A DNA stretch of 64,000 nucleotides from Rhodovastum sp963709085 (GCA_963709085.1 CAVPVB010000007.1:1798001-1862000); one strand, 5' to 3'. Numbered from the stretch's first letter, positions 1 to 8,837 are shown. The notes: generated by a model from the letters alone, not told the origin. Program-made: numbers and translations.

Positions 1-1513
1 CGCGTCGAGATCATGGAGCATCGCCGGATCGTGCTGCAGCACGTGCTGTCGGACGAGTCCGAGACGCAGGACGCGTTGGAGGAGAATCTCGCGTCCGAAA
101 CGCAGGTCATCGACCATTGGTTCGCGGCCGCCGGCGCGAGCTTTGCCGACGACCGGCAGCGCGAGCTGCTCGCCGCCGCCACGACGGCCTGGACGGCCTA
201 TCGCGACACCACCCCGAAGCTGCTGGAATTGTCCCGCAATGGCGTCAAGCACATTGCCGAGCAGCAGATTCAGGGTGCCAGCAACACTGCCTACCGCAAG
301 CTGATCGACAACCTGAACACGATGCGCCAGTTGACCGTGCTGGAAGCCTGGACCGGGGTGGGCATTGCCGGCAGCACCTACAAAACCGGCTGGTGGCTGA
401 TCGTTGCCGCCATGGCGGCCTGCGGGGCGGTGTGCGCCGGCGGCGGACTGCTGACCGTCAACAATGTCTGCCGCCCGGTGCTGGCGCTGGCCGGGCAGAT
501 GCGCCGCGTCGCCGCGCATGAACTCAACCTCCAGGTGCTCGGCCGCGATCGTCATGACGAGGTCGGCGATATGGCGCAGGCGCTGGAGCAGTTCCGCCAG
601 GGGCTGGTGGAGGCCGAACGCGTCGCCGCCGCGCAGGAAGCGGATCACGCCGCCAAGGACCGCCGCACCGCCCGGGTGGCCCAGCTGGTCGCCGGCTTCG
701 ACGGTTCGGTGGGTGGCGTGCTGCAGACGCTCAAATCGGCCGCGGTGGAACTCGACGCGACGGCGCGCAGCATGAGCGGCATCGCCGCCGACACCACCCG
801 CCAGGCCGGCGGCTCGGCCGAAGGGGCGCGGCAGGCCACCGCCAACGTGCAGACCGTCGCCGCCTCGGCCGAGGAACTCGCCGCCTCGCTGCGCGAGATC
901 GCCCATCAGGTCGGCCGTTCGACGCAGATCATCGGTCAGGCCACCGAGGAGGCGCGCGCGACCGACGCCAACGTCACCGAGCTGTCCGAGGCGGCCAGCC
1001 GGATCGGCGAGGTGGTGCAGGCTGATTTCGTCAATTGCCGGGCAGACCAATCTGTTGGCGCTGAACGCCACCATCGAGGCGGCGCGCGCCGGCGAGGCGG
1101 GCCGCGGCTTTGCCGTCGTCGCCGCCGAGGTGAAAGCGCTGGCCAACCAGACCGGGCGGGCGACCGAGGACATCGCCCGCCAGATCACCGCCATTCAGGG
1201 CAGCACCGGGCGCGCGGTGGAGGCGATCGGGCGGATCAATGTGGCGATCGCGGCGGTGAGCGAGGTGGCGTCCGGCATTGCCGCGGCGGTGGAGCAGCAG
1301 AGCGCGGCGGTGGGCGAGATTTCCCGCAGTGCCGCCGATGCGGCGCATCACACGGCGCAGGTGTCGGACTCGGTGAGCACGCTGACGCGCATGTCCGGCG
1401 AGGCGGGCGCGGCGGCCAATCAGGTGCTCGGTGCCGCCGGGGAACTGGCCCGCCAGTCGGAAACCCTGCGCGGCGAGGTCGGCAGCTTCATCGCCGGTAT
1501 CCGCGCCGCCTGA
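1..1513 (+). CDS. methyl-accepting chemotaxis protein, 5'-truncated by window edge, with a frameshift
   Basis: Inner-membrane chemoreceptor that would signal to CheA/CheW. The frame is open from base 1, so the N-terminal membrane helix lies outside the window. Visible in order: the end of a helical periplasmic sensor domain, a transmembrane helix (about 370-450), a HAMP region, then the methyl-accepting signalling domain. The conserved hairpin tip (GQTNLLALNATIEAARAGE) is encoded in a different frame from the upstream half. The break is one surplus G at about 1020: dropping it restores VVQ followed by LISSIAGQTN. The C-terminal half then runs to the stop at 1513. The protein ends without a PilZ domain, unlike the receptor at 41673. 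Family call is secure. Whether the shift is real is doubtful, given five other surplus-base shifts in the window. Confidence 0.9.
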
Positions 1514-1650
1514 TCCGGGCCTTCCGGCTATGCGTGAAGCCATGATGGCGGCCTGACGGCGCCGTCGCTACCCGCGGACAGGAAGGCCCTGGCGGACATC
1601 CTGAGGCCTTTCGCTTGCGTGCGGCACATGTGTGCCCGCATGCTCGCTGC

Positions 1651-1818
1651 ATGTTCATCGTCACCGAATCCGAAGCCGCCACCATCCGTCGCCTGTTCGA
1701 GGAGGAGGGCGAGTTGTCTGCCGCGATCGAACCGCGCCGGCTGTTTCAGGGCGTCACCGACAACGCGAAGGCGCGCGAATGCGTCCGGGCCATCGTGGGG
1801 TGGCGGATCGCGCCATAA
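1651..1818 (+). CDS. small conserved-looking hypothetical protein (55 aa)
   Basis: Short protein beginning MFIVTESEAATIRRLFEEEG and ending GWRIAP. The acidic N-terminal helix followed by an LxxxFQGVTDNAKAREC segment resembles short hypothetical proteins I recall from other alphaproteobacteria, with no known function. The ATG at 1651 is preferred over an upstream start at 1615 because the upstream residues are Cys/His-rich and unlike a protein start. It has no signal peptide or membrane segment and stands alone between the chemoreceptor and the lipoprotein gene. Confidence 0.5.
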   Translation: MFIVTESEAATIRRLFEEEGELSAAIEPRRLFQGVTDNAKARECVRAIVGWRIAP

Positions 1819-1909
1819 CCCGTCGCGCCACATCCGCACCTGACGCTCCATCCGCCCGCCTCCTCCTGGCGGCCGGAAGCCGAAGGTAGCCGGGGCGAAT
1901 CGAACCCCG

Positions 1910-3199
1910 ATGATGCGTCACATTTTGGCTGCCGCGCTGTTCCTGCTCGCCGGCTGCGAAAGCGCAACATTCAGCCTGCCCGGCGCGCCCGATGATCCGG
2001 CGCTGTATGCGACGATCTATCCCTTCTTTATTGAGACATGCGCGGTTTCCGGCATGAAGAAGAAGCATGGGTTCGGTTTCGAATATCAGGGCGGACCAGG
2101 CGGCCATGCCGTGGTTTATCTGAACGGGGTATGCCGGGACACGAAGAATTCCCACCCCGCTGTGCAAATGTGCAACGAGGCCGGACCATCAGCGGAGTCG
2201 GGGGTGGGCCTCAGCGCAAATGGCCATTTCAGCAATGCCGCCTGGGTGGCCACGCCGGGTCGGGACTTTTTCTTCGATGGTGACCTGCGCAAAGACGAAG
2301 GCGTCAACGTCGACTCTTATGTTCGCACCCAGACCCGGGCGAAGCAACTCGGTATCCTGAACGGCATCCGATTTCACGAAGAAGTGTTCGACAACATGCC
2401 CGCCGGCATGACGCGCGACGACTTCATGTACGAAGCATCCGTGGCCACCGACTATGGCATTTCCCTCGGCCGCGGCCGGTATTGCGCGCGGCTGCCCGTA
2501 AGCGAAGCGCAGATGCAAAATGTGGTCGCGTATCTCAATGCGCAGAATTTTCAGTACCGCGATGGCCAACGGATGTCGTCGATGACCGTTGTGGGGAATA
2601 ACTGCTCGCATTTCACCCACAACGTGCTCGCCGCGGCCGGTCTGTGGAAGGCGTGGCCGACCGACCGGTTCTTTCTGGTCTCGGCTTTTTCATTTCCGGT
2701 CCCAAAGAACGAGTTCGTCAATCAGGTCAGACGATCCAACGACCTGCCGCTGGACGACCCGATATCGCTGTTTCGCGATGCGGCAGCCCGCCAGGCTTTG
2801 CTGCATGATGGCTGGCTGCCGGTTGGTCCGGGGGCGATCGCCACCGCGGAGCCGATACGGCCGGAAAATGATCTATACGGTACCGATGTAAACCTGATCT
2901 TCTACGATATCCCGATCTTCGGTTCGTTCCGGGATAACTTCGACCGCATCGCCGCGGAGCCAAGGTATAGTAATCTCGCGGACAATCTGCGCCACTTCGC
3001 CACGATTTATGCCCAAATCAGCGCTGAGCGGAGACCGCCGGAATGGTGGCTGGCCCGCGCTGGTCTGCCGCCCGGCGACGGACAGACTTTCCTGGCATTC
3101 TACACACGGTACTATGGCGTTGTTGATCGCATGTACGACCGTATCAAACTCAACCTGCTGGCCTTGCAGCAGGCCGCCGAAGCGGCGCGGCCCAGGTGA
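1910..3199 (+). CDS. lipoprotein with possible permuted papain-like (LRAT/NlpC-type) fold
   Basis: 429-residue protein with a lipoprotein signal peptide: short basic start, hydrophobic core and the lipobox LLAGC with Cys16 as predicted lipidation site. I do not recognise the family. Two features suggest a circularly permuted papain-like fold: a His in a Gly-rich strand (GGHAVVYLNG, His66) and, further on, a helix-start motif NCSHF (Cys232). The order His then NC-x-HF resembles LRAT and permuted NlpC/P60 proteins. The C-terminal 190 residues are rich in Trp, Tyr and Arg, with no motif I know. The start may be either of two adjacent ATGs. It stands alone, and the fold call is inference. Confidence 0.7.
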   Translation: MMRHILAAALFLLAGCESATFSLPGAPDDPALYATIYPFFIETCAVSGMKKKHGFGFEYQGGPGGHAVVYLNGVCRDTKNSHPAVQMCNEAGPSAESGVGLSANGHFSNAAWVATPGRDFFFDGDLRKDEGVNVDSYVRTQTRAKQLGILNGIRFHEEVFDNMPAGMTRDDFMYEASVATDYGISLGRGRYCARLPVSEAQMQNVVAYLNAQNFQYRDGQRMSSMTVVGNNCSHFTHNVLAAAGLWKAWPTDRFFLVSAFSFPVPKNEFVNQVRRSNDLPLDDPISLFRDAAARQALLHDGWLPVGPGAIATAEPIRPENDLYGTDVNLIFYDIPIFGSFRDNFDRIAAEPRYSNLADNLRHFATIYAQISAERRPPEWWLARAGLPPGDGQTFLAFYTRYYGVVDRMYDRIKLNLLALQQAAEAARPR

Positions 3200-3830
3200 C
3201 GTGCCGTTGCTGGGCTTGCGGTGCACCGCCTGTGACGCGTCCGTTCGCCCCTGTCCGGTGCGGGTTGGTGGGTAGATGTGGGGGCAGGTCGGAACGGAGA
3301 TTGAGGAACTGGCGGCAATTCAATATCTTGCGAATAAATGTTGGCGGACGAGGTGCCAAGCGCGTTTATTTGTTTAGAAACTGATTTATTTATATAAAAA
3401 TGCAATTGCGCAAGCCGACACCCCGCTTTATACCCGGCCGCCATATCGTTGTTTAAACCTAACGGTTTGGCCGGTTAGTTCGATAAAGTGCGATCGACAG
3501 CCACGATCAGAGCCTGTTTGACCAGAATCATCCGTCGTGCCTTGATCTCTCACGCCTCGCCCCCGGAGCCACGAAAAAGGGCTGAGCAATTACAAGCCGG
3601 GGGAACTCCCATTATAATAGCGCTCGATCGCCTATCCGTCGCACCTCCAAACATGGGGCAGTCCCTGCCTCGCAGGTGTTGCAGATCAAAATTAATCGGA
3701 GCTCCTCAGCAGCTTGGGTTGTGGTCAGGCCGGGCGCGGCGCTTCCGACGCCGCGCTCGGCCATTTTAGTCGACAATGGTTGCTGACTTCGGCTATGGTT
3801 GCGGTTGTCATCCGCGAAAGTCAATAATTA
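3200..3830. other. gene-poor, AT-richer intergenic region
   Basis: No convincing gene. Bases 3330-3480 and 3600-3720 are clearly more AT-rich than the flanks, with runs such as TTTATTTATATAAAAATG. Open frames here have biased composition and no plausible start or motif. The right end holds a hairpin and a short inverted repeat that belong to the regulator downstream. The base composition fits acquired DNA. Confidence 0.5.
3732..3758 (+). terminator. GC-rich hairpin, possible terminator
   Basis: GCGCGGCG (3734-3741) pairs perfectly with CGCCGCGC (3749-3756) across a 7-base loop. Two further closing pairs are possible (one G-U). A short T run (CCATTTTA) follows on the + strand. It could isolate the regulator cassette from upstream transcription. 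Confidence 0.35.
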
Positions 3831-3839
3831 TTGTCGACT
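3768..3839 (+). promoter_or_regulatory. 10-bp perfect inverted repeat flanking the XRE promoter (candidate operator pair)
   Basis: AGTCGACAAT at 3768-3777 is repeated as its exact reverse complement, ATTGTCGACT, at 3830-3839. Each copy contains the palindrome GTCGAC. The second copy overlaps the TTG start codon of the XRE-type regulator. Fifty-two bases separate the arms, which is room for a promoter. Paired sites around a regulator's own start usually mean autoregulation. That the encoded protein binds here is inference. Confidence 0.5.
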
Positions 3840-4079
3840 TTAGACATCGCCCCCGAGCAGTGCCGCGGCGCTCGCGCCATGTTGGGGATGAAGCGTGAGG
3901 ACCTTGCGGTTGCCGCAGAGGTCGCGCACTCAACTCTTTCAGATTTTGAGACTGGGCGGCGGCAGCCCCATCCGCGGACTCGCGCCGCGATCCGTGCCGC
4001 CCTGGAGTCGGCCGGCGTCGAGTTCATCGCGGAGAACGGCGGCGGCCCAGGCGTGCGGCTGCGGAAGGCAGCACCATGA
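3831..4079 (+). CDS. XRE-family helix-turn-helix regulator
   Basis: 82-residue DNA-binding protein made almost entirely of one HTH_3-type domain (about residues 10-65). Family marks are ARAMLGMKREDLAVAAEVAHST and SDFETGRRQPHPRT. The tail VEFIAENGGGPGVRLR is common in small alphaproteobacterial, phage-like XRE proteins. The start is TTG at 3831: the only internal ATG would remove the first helix. Its stop overlaps the next ATG by four bases (ATGA), so the gene is the first of a three-gene unit with two small membrane proteins. Likely a repressor of its own unit through the inverted repeat that overlaps its start codon. Confidence 0.85.
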   Translation: MSTLDIAPEQCRGARAMLGMKREDLAVAAEVAHSTLSDFETGRRQPHPRTRAAIRAALESAGVEFIAENGGGPGVRLRKAAP

Positions 4080-4303
4080 GCCTGATCGACAACGAACGGA
4101 CCAAACTCACCGCGACGGCGCTGAACAACATCGGCGTTGCGACGTTCGTCACCGCCCTGGTTGCGCCGGCCGTGAGCTTCCTTTACGGGGCGTTCATCCC
4201 CGGCCCTCCTGGCTGGTGGCTTCTGATTGCGCTGGGCTGGTGCGCGGCGGGTATCATCCTACATCTGTTGGCGCGAGGCATCCTCGGAAGGCTGCAATCA
4301 TGA
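4076..4303 (+). CDS. small two-helix membrane protein
   Basis: 75 residues: a short polar start (MSLIDNERTKLTATALNNIG), then two hydrophobic stretches (about 21-41 and 47-66) separated by a Gly/Pro turn (FIPGPPGWW), ending with a basic tail. It starts inside the stop codon of the XRE gene (ATGA) and its own stop overlaps the next ATG the same way, so the three are probably co-translated. Similar short proteins follow XRE regulators in other alphaproteobacteria as I recall. Function unknown. Confidence 0.7.
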   Translation: MSLIDNERTKLTATALNNIGVATFVTALVAPAVSFLYGAFIPGPPGWWLLIALGWCAAGIILHLLARGILGRLQS

Positions 4304-4395
4304 CAGACCTGCAACTGTATCTTCTGCTGGTTCCCGTGGCGCTTGTCGCCCTTGGCGTCGTCGCTTACTGGTGGACCGGGCACGTCCACCGCTGA
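4300..4395 (+). CDS. 31-residue single-span membrane peptide
   Basis: MTDLQLYLLLVPVALVALGV followed by VAYWWTGHVHR: one hydrophobic helix and a short aromatic/His-rich end. It starts within the stop of the preceding gene (ATGA), so it is translationally coupled as the third member of the cassette. Its length and layout recall small membrane regulators or toxin-like peptides, but no family is recognised. The tight overlap is the main evidence that it is real. Confidence 0.55.
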   Translation: MTDLQLYLLLVPVALVALGVVAYWWTGHVHR

Positions 4396-4991
4396 GGCTG
4401 TGACGGCGCCCCTCGGCCACGGCGCCCGGATATGAGGACGCGTGACGACCCGACGACGTGCGCGCTTTATGTGCGGCTCGCAGTGGTGAAGCTCAATGAG
4501 CATCCCGCTCCTCGAAGCCGCCCGCCGAATCCAGCCGGCCTTCCGCGCCGCCACGGTTGCGACCGTCAGCGCGGTTGTCGCCCTGCCTCAGTCAAAAAAA
4601 CGCCACCGAACGGCTGATTGCCCGGCCGAAGGGCCGATCCCGGCACTCTCCATTTCCTCTGCCGCAAGAGCATGGCACCGGCAGAAAGCTCAGCAATGCC
4701 ACGGTGCTCAGGCGCGTTCCCAGGTGGGTGCTCAGCAGGCTCGGTCCGACCGTGAAGACGGTCGGATCTGCGCGTGGCTCCGCTCCCGCTGCGCAAGCAA
4801 GAGCGCGGCGCTGCTGACCCGCCTTGCGCCGCGCGGCGTCGAACAAGGGGCATGGTTCAGCAAGCAGCCGTTGAGAACGGAACGATCTTCCAGCCGCTGG
4901 GAACATTTGGGATGAGGCGATCGGCACTGCGGCAGCCGCCCAACGGGGGCCACCTCGCCGCGCCGCTTTCCCCATTCGCCCACCTTGGCGG
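4396..4991. other. intergenic region without a recognisable gene
   Basis: Between the XRE cassette and the convergent glycosyltransferase. The frames crossing it are low-complexity Arg/Pro/Ala translations without motifs, including the apparent C-terminal extension created by the glycosyltransferase frameshift. The only structure seen is a perfect hairpin at 4745-4766. Confidence 0.5.
4745..4766. terminator. perfect 9-bp hairpin
   Basis: TCCGACCGT (4745-4753) pairs fully with ACGGTCGGA (4758-4766) around a GAAG tetraloop. There is no T run on either side, so it would be at best a Rho-assisted terminator or processing signal, about 225 bases past the glycosyltransferase stop on the minus strand. 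Confidence 0.35.
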
Positions 4992-6189
4992 TTACCGACC
5001 CGCCGCCGCCATGCCCGCGACCAGCGAGACAATCGGCTGCAATGTGCTGTCCCACAGCAGTTCCCGCGGCGCCGGCATCACCGACGCCGGTACTGGCGCC
5101 ATCGAACAAATCCCGGATGGCGGCCGCGAAGGCGGCTTGGGTATCGGCAATCGCCACGCCCGGCAGATCGGCATATTCGTCAAAGCTGCGAAATGCCTGG
5201 CTGGTCCCGACGATGGGCAGGCCGGACACCAACGCCTCGGCGGTCTTGAGGTTGGAACCGCCGCCATAGGTGATCGGCAGCAGCATGCCGGCCGCATTGC
5301 CCAGCAGGCAACTCAGCGCCATGTTGCTTACCTGCCCGAACAGGACAAGCCGGTCGCGCGCCAGGTAGACCGGACCTTCCCGGTCCAGCCGTTCCTGGAT
5401 CAGGTGCGACACGCCGCCCGCCACCACGATAAGCTGACCGCTGCGCAGTTCTGGCAGCGCCGGGATCACCATGTCCCAGAAGCCGGTGGCATTGGGCGGA
5501 TGGGCGCTGCCCACGAACAGCAGGAAGCGGTGCCATGGCTCCAGGGGCACGGGCAGGATGCGGTGCAGATGCGCCACCGGGCGAAGCACCGTGCCGTTGC
5601 GGGCCACTGTGACCGTCCTGCCGGTCCAGTCGGCGATGACAGCGGCATCCTCCGCCGTGGTGGCGCTGACCGCCGCCGCGCTGGCCGCCAGGCCGCGCTC
5701 CAGCGCCTCCACCTCGGCGGCGATGCCGGCCGCGGCGGGGATTTCCGCGTCCGCCAGAATGGAAGCTTTGGCGCGGCATTCTATATTATAGGCGTTGTAG
5801 ATGACCGGGGGCGCCGACGGCAGATGCGCGCGCCAGCGGCGCACCGCCGGCCATAGCCATGGCTCCTCCAGCATCAGGATATCCGCCTGCGCGGCCTGTG
5901 CGCGCCGGGCGAAGGCACGGAAACAGGTCTCGTCGGTGGCTGCCAGTTCGCTGGTGGTCAGGTCCAGCACCGGCCAGATCTCGGGCAAGCGGCGCGCGGT
6001 CGTGGCGTTGTCGAGATCGACCGAAGGAACCTCACCGGCTGCCGGATACTGCGACCGGCTGAACACGGCCATGCGGTCCACGCTGTGGCCCGACGCTTCC
6101 AGCACCCGCGCGGTGTGGTGTGCGCGCAGCTGGCCGCCGTGCAGCGGGCGCTGGGTCGGATACGAGGTGATCTGGAGAATCCGGGTCAC
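4992..6189 (-). CDS. GT4-type glycosyltransferase with C-terminal frameshift
   Basis: Cytoplasmic sugar transferase of the GT-B, GT4 (glycosyltransferase 1) type, probably acting on a surface polysaccharide. It starts MTRILQITSYPTQRPLHGGQ, with the Gly-rich N-terminal acceptor loop (HGGQLRAHH). The donor-binding half shows LLFVGSAHPPNATG and the loop LPITYGGGSNLKTAEALVSG. Near residue 370 the frame breaks: dropping one surplus base in about 5058-5095 joins DLFDG to APRELLWDSTLQPIVSLVAG and a stop at 4992. Without the correction the frame runs into a meaningless 110-residue tail. The start is GTG, overlapping the upstream glycosyltransferase stop by four bases (GTGA), so the two form one operon. 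Donor and acceptor cannot be read from the sequence. Confidence 0.82.
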
Positions 6190-7760
6190 GCGGGGACCGC
6201 CCCGATTTGCGTCGCCCCGATTTGCGTCGCGCCGGTTCGCGTGGGGCTGTTTTGCGTGGGGCCGGTTTGGCTGCGGTCGGTCTGCATCGTCTCCAGGATG
6301 CCGCGTTGCACGGCCCTGGCCGTGCTGTCCCAGTCCGGCAAGCGTTCGGGCTCGATTTCGATGACCTGTCGCGGCGCCCGTGACGCGGTGATCAGGGCGG
6401 CGCGCCAGGCGGCACGATCATCGGGATCGAGGATGGTGGCGACCCCGAACCCCGCTTCCGGCGTGGCGCCACGGCTGGAGGCGATGACCGGACGGCCATG
6501 CTGCAATGCCTCGACGACCGGCAGACCCCAGCCTTCGTAAAGGCTGGGGAACAGCGAGACGGCGCAATGTTCGTACAGCCAGGACAGGCCCGCATCGGAG
6601 AGCCGTTTGAACCACAGGACGCGCGAGCCGAAACCGGGCAGCGCCTGCAGCCTGGCGATGACATCGTCCACGCACCAGCCCGGCATGCCGACGATGACCA
6701 GGTCGAGGTCGAAGGTGGGATCGGGCAGCAATTCCTCCCACAAATCGATCAGCAACGGATAGTTCTTGCGGATTTCGAACGTTCCGACCGCCAGCGCGAA
6801 CCGGCCGCGGCGCAGCCGCTCGCGCACCGCCGGATCGGAGATTTCCGCGGCATCGGGTTTCGCCGGCACGTTTGCACCCAGGTATATGACCTCGGTTGGC
6901 ACAGCCGCGCGGCGATTATCGTCGATGAACCCGGCCAGATCCGTCTGGGTGCAACGCGAGATGCAGAAAATCCGATCGCAATTATCGATCATGTGAATGA
7001 AATAATTGAAATAATAATCGGTCGGCGCGCCGAGAAACTCCGGAAATTTGATCGGTATGAGATCGTACATCACCGATACGATGCGCATGCCGCTTGCCGC
7101 GCGCAGCATGGACAGCCGCCGCCAGTCGATCACATCCCAGCCCAGACCGCCGAGGAACAACACGTCGGTGCACTCGGGATGTACCACCAGCCCCAGATCC
7201 GGACCGGGTGCCGTGGCGGTGACGGCCGCCACTGGTGCCGCCGGCGGTGCGGCGGGGCGGTATAGCAAATGCCGCACCGCCTGCCGGGCGTAGATCAGGC
7301 TCAGTCGCAGTTCTTCGCGCGAACGTTGCGGCACGGCGGCGACCAGCCGGCGGGCGGCGAGGCGACCGCAAGCGCCGATCGGGCGAATGATCCGGGCGAG
7401 CCAGCCCCCGTGGCGTTCCGGATCGACCACCCGGCGCCCCGCGCCGGGCCCGCTGCCGCCGCCCCCCCTGCTGCCGGTTGCGGCATCGCGGCGCGGCGCC
7501 GCGACAGCGGCCGCCGGCGGCACCGGGGAAACCAGGCTGCGCGCGAATTCCGGTTCCAGGGCGCGCAGGCTATGGTCACGATAGACGACCGGGATGACCT
7601 GGAGTTCAGGGGAGTCCAGTAGCCGGGCGGCTATTTCCCTTTCCGTCCGGACGATTCCGACGGCGTGCCTGCCTTGCCAGGCCAGCGAGGTGCTGAGATC
7701 GAGCAGGAGACGCGGTCGCCGGGCTTTGCCTGTGGGGTGAATGGCTGGCGACGGCAACAT
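6186..7760 (-). CDS. GT4-type glycosyltransferase
   Basis: 524-residue glycosyltransferase of the GT-B type. The N-terminal half opens RPRLLLDLSTSLAWQGR and has a Gly/Arg/Ala-rich, probably disordered insert (about 85-190). The C-terminal half carries the donor-site signatures FALAVGTFEIRKNYPLLIDL, LFPSLYEGWGLPVVEAL and a C-terminal WDSTARAV. This pattern matches GT4 enzymes that assemble exopolysaccharide or lipopolysaccharide O-chains. The last 30 residues are a degenerate pentapeptide array (see the repeat at 6199). It is the first gene of a two-gene operon on this strand, just downstream of tRNA-Cys. The specific sugar is not deducible. Confidence 0.85.
   Translation of the reverse strand: MLPSPAIHPTGKARRPRLLLDLSTSLAWQGRHAVGIVRTEREIAARLLDSPELQVIPVVYRDHSLRALEPEFARSLVSPVPPAAAVAAPRRDAATGSRGGGGSGPGAGRRVVDPERHGGWLARIIRPIGACGRLAARRLVAAVPQRSREELRLSLIYARQAVRHLLYRPAAPPAAPVAAVTATAPGPDLGLVVHPECTDVLFLGGLGWDVIDWRRLSMLRAASGMRIVSVMYDLIPIKFPEFLGAPTDYYFNYFIHMIDNCDRIFCISRCTQTDLAGFIDDNRRAAVPTEVIYLGANVPAKPDAAEISDPAVRERLRRGRFALAVGTFEIRKNYPLLIDLWEELLPDPTFDLDLVIVGMPGWCVDDVIARLQALPGFGSRVLWFKRLSDAGLSWLYEHCAVSLFPSLYEGWGLPVVEALQHGRPVIASSRGATPEAGFGVATILDPDDRAAWRAALITASRAPRQVIEIEPERLPDWDSTARAVQRGILETMQTDRSQTGPTQNSPTRTGATQIGATQIGAVPA
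6199..6288 (-). repeat. 15-bp tandem repeat array inside a glycosyltransferase gene
   Basis: Six consecutive 15-base units. The first two (6199-6213 and 6214-6228) are identical (GCCCCGATTTGCGTC) and the rest are degenerate. The unit length keeps the frame and encodes the C-terminal pentads DRSQT, GPTQN, SPTRT, GATQI, GATQI, GAVPA. In-frame copy-number change by slippage is likely. Confidence 0.85.
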
Positions 7761-7843
7761 GGATCTTCCTCAGGGTCGTCATCGGCGAACGGTCCACGCC
7801 CTCTGGCGCCGGCCGTCATGTTGCGTCAATACACTGAAATACT

Positions 7844-7917
7844 TGGAGGTCCGGGCGGGAATCGAACCCACATACGCGGATTTGCAGTCCGCTGCATCAC
7901 CACTCTGCCACCGGACC
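7844..7917 (-). tRNA. tRNA-Cys (GCA)
   Basis: On the minus strand the 7-bp acceptor stem GGTCCGG/CCGGACC, a D-arm, the anticodon loop CTGCAAA with anticodon GCA, the T-arm GGGTTCGATTCCC and an encoded TCCA 3' end are all visible. The length of 74 bases fits tRNA-Cys. The usual long variable arm of class II tRNAs is absent, as expected. Confidence 0.95.
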
Positions 7918-8150
7918 CGGGGCTCGGAGGCGGCGTTATCGGTCCGCCGCCGGTCGCAGTCAAGAACGACCTCCGCGCCAGTGTTGCGACCCCAAATTCA
8001 TAGTGCCGCCGGGCCGCAACACCATCCCGTGTTTTGCTGTTTCGAATTCACATGATCGCGCGCATGCAACTGTCTGTTTCGCAACACCAGCTTGGCGGCG
8101 GCCGGTCGCGCCCCTATAACGGCTGGTCACTGCCGAGCGCAGCCCGTCTC

Positions 8151-8837
8151 ATGACCCGTTCCATGATCGATAATACCGTCCGCCGCAGCAACATGGTCGA
8201 TGGCCAGTTGCGCCCCAACAAGGTGTCCGACAGCCGCGTGCTCGGCGCCATGCGGGCCCTGCCGCGCGAGCGTTTCCTGCCGCCGGCGCTGGCGGCCCTG
8301 GCCTATGCCGACCAGAACGTGACGTTGCCGGACGGACGCTGCATGGTCGCGCCGATGGTGCTGGCCCGGCTGGTGCAACTCGCCGACCCCGCGCCGGGGG
8401 AGCGGGCGCTGCTGGTGGGGGCCGGCACCGGCTACGGCGCCGTCGTGCTGGCCGCCTGCGGCGCGGCCGTGGTGGCGCTGGAGGATAACGAGGATTTGTT
8501 GCGCATCGCCCGCACTGTCGTTCCGGCGCTGGCGCCCGGCCTGGATGCCGACGTGAAGATCGTCTCCGGTCCGCTGGCGGCGGGCTGGCCGGCGGGCGCG
8601 CCCTACGACCTGGTGTTCATCGAGGGCGGGTTCGAGTCGCTGCCTGCCGCCATCGCCGGGCAGATTCGCCCGGATGGTGGGCGGCTGGTGGGCGTGCGGC
8701 TGGTGGACGGGCGGATTGGCCAGGCCGTGCTGGGGGAGCGGGCAGGCGCGGCCCCGGCGATCAGCCTGCGCCCGGCCTTCGACTGCGTAACCCCGGTGCT
8801 GCCCGGCCTGCGCCGCGCGCCCGAATTCGTGTTCTGA
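8151..8837 (+). CDS. protein-L-isoaspartate O-methyltransferase-like protein
   Basis: 228 residues with the Pcm-type layout: an N-terminal helix region (NMVDGQLRPNKVSDSRVLGA), the conserved RERFLPP, and a Rossmann-type SAM-binding loop ALLVGAGTGYGAVVL followed by an acidic residue at the end of the next strand (VVALEDNE). In the canonical enzyme that SAM loop reads VLEIGTGSGYQ-like. The protein is shorter and lacks some of the usual C-terminal residues, so repair activity is not certain. In related genomes this gene sits directly before a TolC-type gene, as here. The start is ATG 8151 (MTRSMIDNT); ATG 8163 is also possible, and an upstream in-frame ATG at 8034 would add an unlikely leader. 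Confidence 0.82.
   Translation: MTRSMIDNTVRRSNMVDGQLRPNKVSDSRVLGAMRALPRERFLPPALAALAYADQNVTLPDGRCMVAPMVLARLVQLADPAPGERALLVGAGTGYGAVVLAACGAAVVALEDNEDLLRIARTVVPALAPGLDADVKIVSGPLAAGWPAGAPYDLVFIEGGFESLPAAIAGQIRPDGGRLVGVRLVDGRIGQAVLGERAGAAPAISLRPAFDCVTPVLPGLRRAPEFVF

Noticed and set aside
3488..3769. 93-codon plus-strand frame in the AT-rich gap
   Set aside because: No motif, no ribosome-binding site, and the end runs into the hairpin before the XRE operator.
4496..4915. 139-codon plus-strand frame opposite the end of the glycosyltransferase
   Set aside because: Biased composition and no recognisable domain. It overlaps the false C-terminal extension produced by the frameshift.
6186..7843. tRNA-Cys as an integration site for an island carrying the glycosyltransferases
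   Set aside because: No direct repeat of the tRNA 3' end and no integrase were found on either side.
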